Notes under the pieces: generated by a model
Database searches by the model: none
What the model saw: the letters and a program-made list of their open reading frames with translations, nothing else
Told to the model about the DNA's origin: nothing
Shown here: piece after piece, positions 8,602-16,986 of the stretch
Position numbering within the stretch: the stretch's first letter is position 1
How the letters are laid out: each line of letters opens with the position of its first letter
Made by a program: the position numbers and the translations under genes
NCBI GenBank assembly: GCA_963813375.1
Contig: CAWEYT010000009.1
Coordinates: 62,001 to 126,000, forward strand
Direction of reading: 5' to 3'
DNA length: 64,000 nt
Source of the DNA: DASTFY01 sp963813375
GTDB taxonomy: Bacteria; Actinomycetota; Acidimicrobiia; Acidimicrobiales; Ilumatobacteraceae

Positions 8602-8607
8602 TACCAT
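8602..8607 (+). promoter_or_regulatory. -10 box TACCAT of the M20 gene, leaderless type
   Basis: TACCAT ends seven bases before the ATG at 8615. This spacing argues for 8615 as the start rather than the ATG at 8606, which overlaps the box. Confidence 0.4.
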
Positions 8608-8614
8608 GCGGCGC

Positions 8615-9847
8615 ATGGCTGTCGAGGAGCTGCAGGACGAGGCCCAGGACCTGCTGGCCGGCGCGGTCGGGCTCCGGCGCGACCTGCACCGCCGTCCTGA
8701 GGTCGGCAACGACCTGCCGATCACCCGCGAGCGGATCCTCGAGGAGCTGGACGACCTCGGGCTGGACGTCACGCTCCACGAGTCCACCTCGGGCATCGCC
8801 GCCCTGCTGACCGGCGGGAAGCCCGGCCCCACGATCCTCCTGCGGGGCGACATGGACGCGCTGCCCATGCCGGAGCACACGGGGCTCGATTTCGCCAGCG
8901 AGGTGGACGGGGCCATGCACGCCTGCGGGCACGACACCCATGTGGCGATGCTCTCGGGGGCGGCACGTCTCCTCGCCGCCCGCCGCCAGGACCTCCCCGG
9001 ACGGGTCCTCTTCATGTTCCAGCCGGGCGAGGAAGGCCACCACGGCGCCCGCTACATGCTGGACGAGGGCTTGCTGGAGGTCCCACCGCTCGCCGACGGC
9101 ACGCCGAGCCCTGTCGAGGCGGCGGCCGCCATCCACATCACGTCGGCGCTGCCCAGTGGCTGGGTCAGCACGCGCCAGGGCCCGATCATGGCGTCGTCCG
9201 ACACGTTGCGCATCCGGATCGAGGGGGCCGGTGGCCATGCCTCGGAGCCCCACCACACCCTCGACCCCGTGCCCATCGCCTGCGAGATGGTGCAGGCCAT
9301 CCAGACCATGGTGACGAGACGGGTCGACGTGTTCGACCCGACCGTCGTCACCGTGGCCAGCATCCACGCCGGGACGACGAGCAACGTCATCCCGGACACC
9401 TGCGACATCCTCGGGACCATCCGGGCCGTCTCCGAAGCGACCCGTCAACGGGTGCACGACGGGCTGCGCCGCGTCGCCGAAGGCATCGCCGCCGCCCACG
9501 ACGTCGGGGTCGTCGTGGAGATCGACAACGGGTATCCCGTGACGGTCAACGACCGGGACTTCGCCACCTTCGCCACCGGCGTGGCCAGGGAGGTCGTCGG
9601 CGACGAACACACCATCGTGCTCCCCAACCCCGTCATGGGGGCCGAGGACTTCAGCTACGTGCTCCAGCAGGTGCCGGGGTCGATGATCTTCCTCGGGGCG
9701 ACACCCGCCGGGCAGGACCCGCGCACCGCGCCGGCCAACCACTCGACCAAGGTGTACTTCGAGGAGGACGCCATGACGCAGGGCATCGCCCTGTACTCGG
9801 CCCTGGCCCTCCGGCACCTGGGAGCCCTGCCGGCACCCGACGCGTAG
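8615..9847 (+). CDS. M20-family amidohydrolase (IAA-amino acid / hippurate hydrolase-like)
   Basis: Metal-dependent amidohydrolase of peptidase family M20D, 410 residues, likely releasing an amino acid from an N-acylated conjugate. Metal and catalytic motifs are visible: LLRGDMDALPM (76-86), ACGHDTHVAML (103-113), PGEEGHHGA, and near the C-terminus GAEDFSYVL. The dimerisation domain lies in between. Length and motif order are complete. Start 8615 is preferred because of the TACCAT -10 box. It is followed after eight bases by a CoA-transferase gene in the same direction. Confidence 0.9.
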   Translation: MAVEELQDEAQDLLAGAVGLRRDLHRRPEVGNDLPITRERILEELDDLGLDVTLHESTSGIAALLTGGKPGPTILLRGDMDALPMPEHTGLDFASEVDGAMHACGHDTHVAMLSGAARLLAARRQDLPGRVLFMFQPGEEGHHGARYMLDEGLLEVPPLADGTPSPVEAAAAIHITSALPSGWVSTRQGPIMASSDTLRIRIEGAGGHASEPHHTLDPVPIACEMVQAIQTMVTRRVDVFDPTVVTVASIHAGTTSNVIPDTCDILGTIRAVSEATRQRVHDGLRRVAEGIAAAHDVGVVVEIDNGYPVTVNDRDFATFATGVAREVVGDEHTIVLPNPVMGAEDFSYVLQQVPGSMIFLGATPAGQDPRTAPANHSTKVYFEEDAMTQGIALYSALALRHLGALPAPDA

Positions 9848-9855
9848 CCCGGCCG

Positions 9856-11093
9856 ATGACGGAACGGCCGACACGCGGCGCTGGCCCCCTCGACGGCCTG
9901 CTCGTCCTCGACTTCTCCCGCGTGCTGTCCGGACCCCACTGCGGGCGGATGCTGGCCGACATGGGGGCCGACGTCATCAAGGTGGAGCCCCCCGAGGGCG
10001 ACATGACCCGTTACTCGTTCCCCCGGGTCAACTCCATCGCCACCTACTTCACGCAACAGAACTGCGGGAAGCGCAACATCTCGCTCGACCTCAAGCAACC
10101 GCGCGCGGTGGCCCTCCTGCACACGATGGCTCGACGGGTCGATGTCGTGCTGGAGAACTTCCGGCCCGGCGTGATGGGCCGGATGGGCCTGGGCTACGAC
10201 GTGCTGTCCGCCGAGAACGCCGCGCTCGTCTACGCGTCGATCACGGGCTACGGGCAGAGCGGGCCGTGGAAGCGACCGCCGCGCCTACGCGCCGGTGGTC
10301 GGCGCCGAGAGCGGCCTGACCTGGGTGCAGGGCATGGCGCGCGGCGGCGCGTTCGCCAACGACGTCATCTCGCACGGCGACGTCTACGCCTCGTTGGAGT
10401 GCCTGGCCGGCATCCTGGCCGCCCTCGTCCAGCGCGACCGCACGGGGCGCGGTCAGCACATCGACGTCTCGATGACGGGGACGCTGCTCGCCATCAACGA
10501 GCACGTGCACTGGGAGCTGTCGGAGATCGAGGCCGACGGCGTCGTGCCCAGCTTCAGCCCCGGCGACTATCCCGTCCTCACCGTGGCCGACGGCCGGACG
10601 GTGATCGTGTCCGGCCACCCCGCCGACCGCGGCACGTTCGAGCGCTACGCCGACGGCGCTCGGCCGGCCGGACCTGATCGCCGATCCCCGCTTCGTCGAC
10701 GTGGCGCTCCGGCTCCAGCACTTCGACGAGCTGCTCGACGAGCTGCACCGAGCGTCGGCGACGTTCGAGGATCCGGAGACGCTGGAGGCGGCGCTGGCCG
10801 AGCACGGACTGGCCATGGGGGTGCTCCGCTCCGTGCGGGAGGTGGCCGACAGCGACTGGGCGCGCGAGCGGGAGGCCATCGTCGAGGTGCCCGACCGCGG
10901 CGGCGGCACCATCCGCATCCCCAACTCCCCGTGGCAGTTCAGCGATGCCGATGCCGGGGTGCGGGGCCAGCCCGCCTACCGCGGCGAGCACAACCGCGAG
11001 GTGCTCACCGAGCTGTGCGGCCTGGACGACGAGGAGCTCGACGCCCTGGAGGCGGCCGGCGTGCTGTCCAGCCGGCTGCCCGGCCCCCGCTGA
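9856..11093 (+). CDS. CaiB/BaiF-family (type III) CoA transferase, two frameshifts
   Basis: Transfers CoA between carboxylic acids. Three successive frames give one continuous protein of about 411 residues: LVLDFSRVLSGP with the family N-terminus and GADVIKVEPPEG; then VGAESGLTWVQG through GRGQHIDVSMTG and a Pro/Gly-rich middle; then the C-terminal part ending LPGPR. One extra base at about 10273 (after GPWK) and one at about 10655 (after ERYAD) break the frame. Ignoring one base at each site restores conserved sequence with nothing lost. I regard it as one gene with likely sequencing errors. A real double-frameshift pseudogene cannot be excluded. Confidence 0.8.
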
Positions 11094-11113
11094 GCACGCC
11101 AGGGATCTCCCGC

Positions 11114-12035
11114 ATGCTGCACTTCCCCGTCGCCCCGATGAAGGCGGTGTCCGGCACCCTCCCGCACGAGGACGACGGCTGGGCCTACGAGCTCAAGTGG
11201 GACGGCTACCGCACGATCGCCTTCCTCGACGGCGACCGGACGAGGTTGCAGAGCACGACGTTCCGCGACGTCAGCGCCAAGTACCCCGAGCTGGCCGGCC
11301 TGGCCGAGGGGCTCGACGGGTCGAAGGCCATCGTCGACGGTGAGGTGGTCGTGCTCACACCCGAGGGCGTGCCTCGCTTCGAGCTGCTCCAGCGCCACGT
11401 CGACCCCGCGGCCTACGTCGCTTTCGACCTGCTGTCGCTCGACGGCGAGGACCTCGTCGATCGGCCGTACGAGGAGCGCCGGGCCCTGCTCCTGGAGCGC
11501 TTCCGCCCCGGCCCAGGACGCATCGTCCCTCGGCATCAGGTCGGTGACGGCGAGGTCCTCCTCCAGGTGACGGCCGCAGCAGGGCCTGGAGGGGATCGTG
11601 GCCAAGCGGCTGGGCAGCCTCTACGTGCCCGGCAAGCGGTCACCCAACTGGCGCAAGGTCAAGCACCGGCCGCGCCAGGAGGTGGTCATCGGCGGCTTCA
11701 CGGCCGGCGGCGGGAACCGCACCGGGCGGTTCGGAGCGCTCCTGGTCGGTGTCCACGAGGGCGGTCGGTTGCGGTTCGGCGGTGGCGTCGGCTCCGGGTT
11801 CGACCAGGCGATGCTCGAGTCGCTCACCGCCCAGCTGCGCGGGCTGGCCACGGCCGACTGCCCCTTCGATCCCCCGCCGCCGAGGGCCTACGCCCGCGAT
11901 GCCACGTGGGTGCGCCCGGTGCTCGTGGCGGAGATCGCCTTCGCCGAGTGGACGAGCGAGGGCTTCGTCCGCCAGGCCAGCTTCCTCGGCCTGCGCGACG
12001 ACAAGCAGGCCTCGGAGGTCGTGCGGGAGGGCTGA
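11114..12035 (+). CDS. ATP-dependent DNA ligase (LigC/LigD-type), one frameshift
   Basis: Seals nicks using ATP through a covalent lysine adenylate; the family serves base-excision repair or NHEJ-like repair. The nucleotidyltransferase motif ELKWDGYR puts the catalytic lysine at residue 28. DGEVVV and the EGIVAKRLGS motif follow, then an OB-fold with RPRQEVVIGGF. Total about 306 residues, short for the family, with no polymerase or phosphoesterase domain and no Ku gene nearby. One extra base at about 11574-11577, just before the EGIVAKR motif, splits it. ATG 11114 begins exactly at the conserved N-terminus, 21 bases after the CoA-transferase stop. Confidence 0.8.
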
Positions 12036-12074
12036 CGGACACCGCCGCCCGACGAACCCCCGACCGCGACCGCC

Positions 12075-12509
12075 TCAGGAGCCGGTGTGGCCGAACCCGC
12101 CGCCCCGACCTTCACCCGAGAGCTGGTCGACCTCGACGAGCAGCGCCTCCTCCACCCGCTGGATGACGAGCTGCGCGATGCGCTCGCCCCGCAGGACCCG
12201 GTACTCGTGCTCGGGATCGGTGTTCAGCAGGATGACCTTCACCTCGTCGCGGTAGCCGGCGTCGACGAGGCCGGGCGCGTTGGCGACGGTCAGGCCATGA
12301 CGCAGGGCCAGGCCGCTGCGGGGCAGCACGAAGCCGGCGTGGCCCGCCGGGATCGCCACCGCCAGCCCGGTCGGGACCAGCGCCCGGCCCCCGGCCGCGG
12401 CCACGACCGCGTCCTCCCTGGCCAGGAGGTCGAGGCCGGCGTCGCCCGGTCGGGCGTACGTGGGCAGGGGCAGGTCGGGGTCGAGGAGCAGGACAGGCAG
12501 CCGCAGCAC
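12075..12509 (-). CDS. dut: dUTP diphosphatase
   Basis: Hydrolyses dUTP to dUMP, keeping uracil out of DNA and feeding dTMP synthesis; homotrimer. All five motifs are present in 144 residues: GDAGLDL (I), PRSGLA (II), GLVDAGYRDEV (III, with the catalytic aspartate), RGERIAQLV (IV), and the C-terminal GRGGGFGHTG (V) that closes the active site. GTG 12509 is chosen, with a TAGCCT box six bases upstream. It converges with the DNA ligase gene and diverges from a glycosyltransferase gene. Confidence 0.95.
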   Translation of the reverse strand: MLRLPVLLLDPDLPLPTYARPGDAGLDLLAREDAVVAAAGGRALVPTGLAVAIPAGHAGFVLPRSGLALRHGLTVANAPGLVDAGYRDEVKVILLNTDPEHEYRVLRGERIAQLVIQRVEEALLVEVDQLSGEGRGGGFGHTGS

Positions 12510-12515
12510 GGGGCG

Positions 12516-12521
12516 AGGCTA
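12516..12521 (-). promoter_or_regulatory. -10 box TAGCCT of dut, leaderless type
   Basis: On the reverse strand TAGCCT ends six bases before the GTG at 12509, without a Shine-Dalgarno sequence. Confidence 0.35.
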
Positions 12522-12548
12522 CGGCCCCGCCGACCGCCCGCCGCCCTC

Positions 12549-12601
12549 CCGTTCATGGCCGATCTCACCGCAACTGGTACGGCCGCGTCGGCCATGAACG
12601 G
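12549..12601. repeat. Perfect 14-bp inverted repeat, 25-base spacer
   Basis: CCGTTCATGGCCGA at 12549-12562 is exactly complementary to TCGGCCATGAACGG at 12588-12601. It lies in the 121-base gap between dut and the glycosyltransferase gene, 29 bases before the latter's start. There is no T-run on either side, so it is not a standard terminator. It may be an operator with two half-sites or an mRNA stem-loop in front of the glycosyltransferase gene. Confidence 0.9.
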
Positions 12602-12630
12602 TCAAGAAGCATCGGTAGCGTCCCGGGCCG

Positions 12631-13716
12631 GTGTGGTCGCCGTCGCTCGCCTCGTGGACGCTGTTCGTCGTGGGGTGGAGCTGCGGGTGGTTCCTGCTGT
12701 GGCGTCCCCGCCCGTTGCCGGCGGCACGACCGGCGGACACCCCGGCGGAGCGGCCGCCCCTGGCCGTGATCGTCCCGGCCCGCGACGAGGAGGACGCGCT
12801 CCCCACCCTGCTGGCCAGCCTCGTCCCCCAGCTCCGCGACGGCGACGTCTGCCTGGTCGTCGACGACGAGTCGTCCGACCGTACGGCGGCGGTCGCCGAG
12901 GCCGCGGGCGCGGTCGTGCGACCGGCCGGGCCACGACCCGGCGGCTGGACGGGGAAGGCGTGGGCATGCGCGGTCGGTTCCGACGCCCCCGAGGTGCGGG
13001 GATGCCACCTGCTCGTGTTCCTCGACGCCGACGTCCGGCTCGACGCCGGCGACGTCCTGGACCGCCTGGCCGTGGACGTGGCCGCCGATCCGCGCCGGCT
13101 GGTGTCGGTGCAGCCGTGGCACCGCACGGTGCACCCGGTGGAGCAGCTCAGCGTCTTCTTCAACATCACGGCGCTGATGGGCTCCACGGCCTTCACCGCG
13201 CTGGGGTCCCGCGTCCGGACGAGCCTGGCCTTCGGCCCGGTCCTGGCCTGTACGCGGACCGCGTACGAGGCCGCCGGAGGGCACGCCCACCCGAGCGTGC
13301 GCGGCGCAGTGGCCGAGGACATCGCGCTGGCCCGCCGCTTCCCGAGCGTCAGCCTCCACACGGGATGGCCGGACCTGAGCTTCCGCATGTACCCCGGAGG
13401 TCTGCGCCCACTGGTGCAGGGGTGGACGAAGAACATCGCGTCCGGCGCGGCGAGCGTCCGCTGGTGGTTCGCGCTGCTCGTGGTCGGATGGCTGTGGTCC
13501 CTGAACGGCGGCTGGATCACGTCGCCGTGGTTCTACGCCGCCAGCGTCGTGCAGGTGCTCGTGCTGGGCCACCGTGCCGGCCGGTTCGGCCTGCTGACCG
13601 CCGTGGCCTACCCGGTGCTGGTGCTGTTCTTCCTGGTGATCTTCCTGCGCTCGGTGGCGCTCACTGCCCTCCGGCGGCCGGTGCGCTGGAAGGGCCGGAG
13701 GGTGGCACCTCGATGA
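12631..13716 (+). CDS. Membrane glycosyltransferase, family 2 (CrtQ-like)
   Basis: Inverting GT-A glycosyltransferase, 361 residues, membrane bound. One N-terminal hydrophobic segment (about 8-24) precedes the catalytic domain: VIVPARDEE, VVDDESSDRT, FLDADVRL (the metal-binding DxD) and AEDIALARRF (the catalytic ED). Two or three hydrophobic segments close the protein. The overall plan resembles carotenoid-modifying CrtQ-type transferases, but no carotenoid genes are near and the acceptor is unknown. Its 3' end overlaps that of the convergent oligoribonuclease gene by 56 bases. Confidence 0.8.
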   Translation: MWSPSLASWTLFVVGWSCGWFLLWRPRPLPAARPADTPAERPPLAVIVPARDEEDALPTLLASLVPQLRDGDVCLVVDDESSDRTAAVAEAAGAVVRPAGPRPGGWTGKAWACAVGSDAPEVRGCHLLVFLDADVRLDAGDVLDRLAVDVAADPRRLVSVQPWHRTVHPVEQLSVFFNITALMGSTAFTALGSRVRTSLAFGPVLACTRTAYEAAGGHAHPSVRGAVAEDIALARRFPSVSLHTGWPDLSFRMYPGGLRPLVQGWTKNIASGAASVRWWFALLVVGWLWSLNGGWITSPWFYAASVVQVLVLGHRAGRFGLLTAVAYPVLVLFFLVIFLRSVALTALRRPVRWKGRRVAPR

Positions 13717-14284
13717 CGGGTGCTTCGGGGACGAGCTCCTCAGGCACGATAGGTGGCACGAAGACCCGCTCGCGGTAGTAGCGGAGCTCGGCCACGCTCT
13801 CCCGGATGTCGTCCAACGCCCGATGGCTGCCCGCCTTGCGGGGCCGGGCCGCCCGCACGGTCGGATACCACCGGCGCACGAGCTCCTTGACCGAGGACAC
13901 GTCGACCGACCGGTAGTGCAGGAAGTCCTCGATCTCGGGCAGGTAGGCGGCCAGGAAGCGGCGGTCGGTGCCGATGGAGTTGCCGCACAGCGGCACCGTC
14001 CGTGGCTCCAGCACGTGCTCCCGGATGAAGGCCAGGGTGGCGGCGCCGGCGTCCTCCAGGGACACGGTCGAGGCCTTGATGGCCTCGAGCAGCCCCGAGC
14101 GGGTGTGCATGCCGACCACGAAGGGATCCATGCGGGCCAGGACGTCGTCGGGCTGGTGGACGACGAGGTCGGGCCCCTCGGCCAGGATCGTCAGCTCGTC
14201 GTCCGTGATGAGCGTGGCGATCTCGACGATGACGTCTTGAGCAGGGTCGAGCCCGGTCATCTCGAGATCCATCCACACGAGCAC
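13661..14284 (-). CDS. orn: Oligoribonuclease
   Basis: DEDD-family 3'-5' exonuclease that degrades RNA dinucleotides and ends c-di-GMP/mRNA turnover. WMDLEMTGLDP carries the first two acidic residues; CGNSIGTDRRFL, SVDVSSVKEL and SHRALDDIRES supply the rest. GTG 14284 gives the standard MLVWMDLEMTG start and 207 residues; a longer upstream form is unlikely. The last 35 residues are a Pro-rich tail not found in short Orn proteins, and this tail is what overlaps the convergent glycosyltransferase gene (13661-13716). Confidence 0.93.
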   Translation of the reverse strand: MLVWMDLEMTGLDPAQDVIVEIATLITDDELTILAEGPDLVVHQPDDVLARMDPFVVGMHTRSGLLEAIKASTVSLEDAGAATLAFIREHVLEPRTVPLCGNSIGTDRRFLAAYLPEIEDFLHYRSVDVSSVKELVRRWYPTVRAARPRKAGSHRALDDIRESVAELRYYRERVFVPPIVPEELVPEAPVIEVPPSGPSSAPAAGGQ

Positions 14285-14345
14285 GAAGGCCCAGGTTACG
14301 TGGCGGTCGGCGGCGGCCCGGTAGCGAGAAGTTGCAGAGCGCAAT

Positions 14346-14351
14346 TATCCT
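14346..14351 (+). promoter_or_regulatory. -10 box TATCCT of the metallo-hydrolase gene, leaderless type
   Basis: TATCCT ends six bases before the ATG at 14358 in a locally AT-rich spot (CAATTATCC). No ribosome site is present. Confidence 0.4.
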
Positions 14352-14357
14352 GGCGGC

Positions 14358-15415
14358 ATGGCCTCGACCTCCTCGCTGCGCCAGGAGCAGGAGCCGGCGA
14401 CGACCGCCGTGACCGAGGTCGGCCCCGGTGTCCTGCGGCTCCAGCTCCCCATCTCCATGCCCGGGCTCGGCCACGTGAACTGCTACGCCCTCGAGGACCA
14501 GCAGGGTGTGGCACTGGTCGATCCCGGCCTGCCGGGTCCCGAATCGTGGGCCGCGCTCGACCGACCGGCTGGCCGAGGCCGACGTGCCGCTCCGGCGGGT
14601 GCACACCGTGGTCGTGACCCACAGCCATCCGGACCACTTCGGTGGAGCCGGCCGGCTGCGCGCCGAGACGGGGGCCGAGATCGTCGGCCACCGCAGCTTC
14701 TCGACGTGGTGGGATCCGTCCGAGCCCGGTGACGTGGATCCCGAGGTCCAGGCCGCGGACGTCCAGGAAGGGGCGCCTCCCTTCAGACCGACCCCGTGGG
14801 GCGGCCCCGGCTTCGACGATCAGTGGCGGCGCAAGGAAGGCATGCCGGACTTCGCCCGCCTGCGCGAGGTCATCGGCATCCCGACGCCGACGAGGCGCCT
14901 GGACGACGCCGACGTGATCGAGCTGGCCGGGCGCGAGTGGGTGGCCCTCCACACGCCCGGGCACACACCGGACCACCTGTGCCTCTTCGACCCCACGACC
15001 GGTCTGGTCCTGTCCGGCGATCACGTCCTGCCGACCATCACGCCCCACATCTCGGGCCTGACGACGGCCGCTGATCCCCTGGCCCAGTTCTTCGCCTCCC
15101 TCGACCGCATGCACGAGCTGTCCGGCGTGCAGGGCGTGCTCCCGGCGCACGGTCACCCGTTCGTCGACCTCGACGGCCGGGTCGAAGCCATCAAGCACCA
15201 CCACGAGGAGCGCCTCGACCGCCTGCGGGCGGCGTCCGAAGAGCTCGGCCGTCCGGCGACCGTGATGGAGCTGGCGACGCACCTCTTCTCCGCGCGCGCG
15301 CCCAGGGACCGATGGCCGACAGCGAGACCTACGCCCACCTCGAGCACCTCCGCCTCGCCGGCCAGGCCGAGACCCGCAGGGTCGACGGCCACCTCGAGTA
15401 CCGTCGGTCAGCTAG
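14358..15415 (+). CDS. Metallo-beta-lactamase-fold hydrolase, at least two frameshifts
   Basis: Zinc hydrolase of the glyoxalase II / MBL superfamily (LACTB2-like), about 350 residues. Metal ligands are seen in THSHPDHFGG, HTPGHTPDH, SGDHVLP and PAHGHPF, plus a C-terminal helical region. The first 67 codons and the metal-binding part are in different frames (one extra base at about 14558-14563). A second shift lies in the GC-alternating run at about 15293-15305, after which MADSETYAHLEHL continues the C-terminus. The stop is uncertain: 15415 is inferred, because the last frame otherwise runs into the convergent thioesterase gene. Confidence 0.75.
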
Positions 15416-15429
15416 ACGCCGTCGGAAGC

Positions 15430-16173
15430 TCAGAGGGGTTCGATCGTGGCCGAGGCGTAGACCGGTCCGCCGGCGCGCTCGCGCAGCCACAGCGCCGAAC
15501 CCGTCGCCGTCTCCTCGATCACCACCTCGACATCGGCACCGGGCTCGATCGGTGCGCGGTGCTCCAGCTCGGCCCGCAGCGGCGCCCGCAGCTCGCGACG
15601 GCGGGCCAACTCCTCCTCGACCGCCTCCCAGTAGACGGCGTTGTTCACGTGGTCGAGCACGTCGAAGTCCGTGAAGCGGAGCGGGAACGGGTGCCGGGCG
15701 GCGATGGTGTCCTCCGACGACGGGCTGTCGGCGTGATGCAGCCGAGCCCGCACCGTGCGGCCCTGCGCCGAAGGGCCGAAGAGCGCGTGGAACGAGTCGG
15801 GCAGTGTCTTGGGTCGCATGGTCTGCGGATCGAGGTGGACCCAGAGGGTGGCGGCCTCGAGATGGCCGCCTTCGGGTCCGGTCACCTGCACCCGGCGCTC
15901 GGCCCAGCGGCCACCGGTGCCGCTGCACCATGTGGCCAGCTCCAGGGGCTCGAGGTAGACCGGGAAACGGTGGACCTCGATCACGGTGCGGCGGACGACC
16001 CAGCCCATCACGTCGTCGAAGCCCGCCTCCCGGGTGTCGTCGTTGGCCACGTCCTGCAGGTAGCGCACCAAGGCGTCGAAGCGCAGCCGCCCGCCGGGCG
16101 AGGCGTCCCCCAGCCGGACGCGCCGCTTCCCTCGATGGACGCGGCCCACCGTCGGCACGGGCACGAGGTCCAT
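15430..16173 (-). CDS. Acyl-ACP thioesterase (FatA/FatB family)
   Basis: Double hot-dog thioesterase that releases fatty acids from acyl carrier protein, 247 residues. The first hot-dog domain carries LRFDALVRYLQDVANDD, and the second FTDFDVLDHVNNAVYWEAVEE with the D-x-x-x-H-V-N-N catalytic segment. ATG 16173 is chosen: a TAGCTT -10 box lies eight bases upstream, and the sequence before it is low in conservation. It is divergent from the whiB7 leader. Confidence 0.85.
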   Translation of the reverse strand: MDLVPVPTVGRVHRGKRRVRLGDASPGGRLRFDALVRYLQDVANDDTREAGFDDVMGWVVRRTVIEVHRFPVYLEPLELATWCSGTGGRWAERRVQVTGPEGGHLEAATLWVHLDPQTMRPKTLPDSFHALFGPSAQGRTVRARLHHADSPSSEDTIAARHPFPLRFTDFDVLDHVNNAVYWEAVEEELARRRELRAPLRAELEHRAPIEPGADVEVVIEETATGSALWLRERAGGPVYASATIEPL

Positions 16174-16181
16174 GGCGGCCG

Positions 16182-16187
16182 AAGCTA
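16182..16187 (-). promoter_or_regulatory. -10 box TAGCTT of the thioesterase gene, leaderless type
   Basis: On the reverse strand TAGCTT ends eight bases before the ATG at 16173. No Shine-Dalgarno sequence is present. Confidence 0.35.
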
Positions 16188-16218
16188 CCCAGTGGCCGGC
16201 CCTGTGGCAGATAACCGG

Positions 16219-16247
16219 TTGACGCCGGCCCGCCTTGCGTGATTTCC
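16219..16247 (+). promoter_or_regulatory. Possible promoter of the whiB7 leader
   Basis: A good -35 hexamer TTGACG (16219-16224) is preceded by the locally AT-rich ATAACCGG. The expected -10 position (around 16240-16247, TGATTTCC) fits the consensus poorly. WhiB7-type promoters are often weak at -10 and depend on the activator, so the site is plausible but not proven. Confidence 0.3.
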
Positions 16248-16294
16248 TTGCCGGTGCGGCCAGGACCAGCCGCGGGAAAGGACGACCCACACCG

Positions 16295-16453
16295 ATGATG
16301 CGCACGATCACGCCTCGCACGGATGCCCTCATGGGCATCGGCGCGCGCCCGTGCGCTCCGATGCACGGGTACGCCTGGCTGGTCAAGCAGAGCTTCGACG
16401 TCTTCACCCAGGGCAACACCTCCGCCCACCGGCTTCCGGGAGCACCGACGTAG
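16295..16453 (+). CDS. Small upstream reading frame (leader peptide) of whiB7
   Basis: Fifty-two codons starting with two ATGs (16295, 16298) and ending in TAG at 16451-16453, 101 bases before whiB7. GGGAAAGGA (16274-16282) is a fair, somewhat distant ribosome site. The peptide shows no domain. Its last codons matter as RNA: bases 16425-16436 copy the right arm of the downstream terminator, and CCGACG (16445-16450), just before the stop codon, pairs with CGTCGG at 16463-16468. This is the arrangement of a ribosome-sensing attenuator. Translation of the frame is inferred. Confidence 0.55.
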   Translation: MMRTITPRTDALMGIGARPCAPMHGYAWLVKQSFDVFTQGNTSAHRLPGAPT

Positions 16454-16480
16454 ATACCAAAGCGTCGGAAGGACTCTCAG

Positions 16481-16519
16481 GAAGCCGTCGGGAAATCCCG
16501 GCGGCTTCTCACTTTTTCC
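16481..16519 (+). terminator. Intrinsic terminator/attenuator in the whiB7 leader
   Basis: GAAGCCGTCGGG (16481-16492) and CCCGGCGGCTTC (16497-16508) form a 12-bp stem with one G-U pair and an AAAT loop, followed by TCACTTTTT. It lies 36 bases before the whiB7 start and 28 bases after the leader-peptide stop. A competing helix is possible between CGGCTTC at 16430-16436 plus CCC at 16425-16427 and the left arm of the terminator. That would abolish the terminator when no ribosome covers the end of the upstream frame. Confidence 0.8.
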
Positions 16520-16554
16520 GGCCCAGTTCACCACCACAACCAGGGGAAACAGAC

Positions 16555-16935
16555 ATGTACGTCATCGACGAGACGACCAACCGACCGGACCAGGGGGCTC
16601 CGGACCTGGCCGCCGAGCTGCGCACGGTGCTCGCACTGCGCACGAAGGGCCGCTGCCGCGACGGCCACGGCACCCTGACCCACCTGTTCTTCTCGGAGGA
16701 CCTGTACGACATCGCCCGGGCCAAGGCCATCTGCGCCAAGTGCCCGGTCTCCTCGCTCTGCCTGCGGGGCGCCCTCGAGCGCCAGGAGCCGTGGGGCGTG
16801 TGGGGCGGACAGCTCCTCTTGAACGGGCGCATCGTGACCAACAAGCGCCCTCGGGGTCGACCACCGAAGCGTCCCCGGCCGGAGCTCGTCGTGGACGAGG
16901 TGCCGCTGCCGCCCTACCTGGCTCCGGCCGGGTAG
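16555..16935 (+). CDS. whiB7: WhiB7-type iron-sulfur transcription factor
   Basis: Actinobacterial Wbl regulator, 126 residues, that with the primary sigma factor activates antibiotic-resistance genes. Four [4Fe-4S] cysteines are at 34, 60, 63 and 69. The EPWGVWGG turn is at 78-85. The AT-hook KRPRGRPPK is at 97-105 and is followed by further basic residues (RPRP). GVWGG plus this AT-hook is the hallmark of WhiB7 rather than WhiB1-4. The start ATG has a GGGGA ribosome site eight bases upstream, unlike most genes here. The 5' leader has an upstream reading frame and a terminator, as known for mycobacterial whiB7. Confidence 0.9.
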   Translation: MYVIDETTNRPDQGAPDLAAELRTVLALRTKGRCRDGHGTLTHLFFSEDLYDIARAKAICAKCPVSSLCLRGALERQEPWGVWGGQLLLNGRIVTNKRPRGRPPKRPRPELVVDEVPLPPYLAPAG

Positions 16936-16974
16936 GGCGGCCCGCCCGCCCCGGGCGGCCGCAGAAGGCACCGG

Positions 16975-16980
16975 TACCCT
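16975..16980 (+). promoter_or_regulatory. -10 box TACCCT of the TlpA-like gene, leaderless type
   Basis: TACCCT ends six bases before the GTG at 16987, without a ribosome site. Confidence 0.35.
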
Positions 16981-16986
16981 GACGCG

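Noticed and set aside
16235..16294. A longer version of the whiB7 leader peptide starting at 16235
   Set aside because: It would begin at about the expected transcription start of the -35 box at 16219 and has no ribosome site; the double ATG at 16295/16298 has one.
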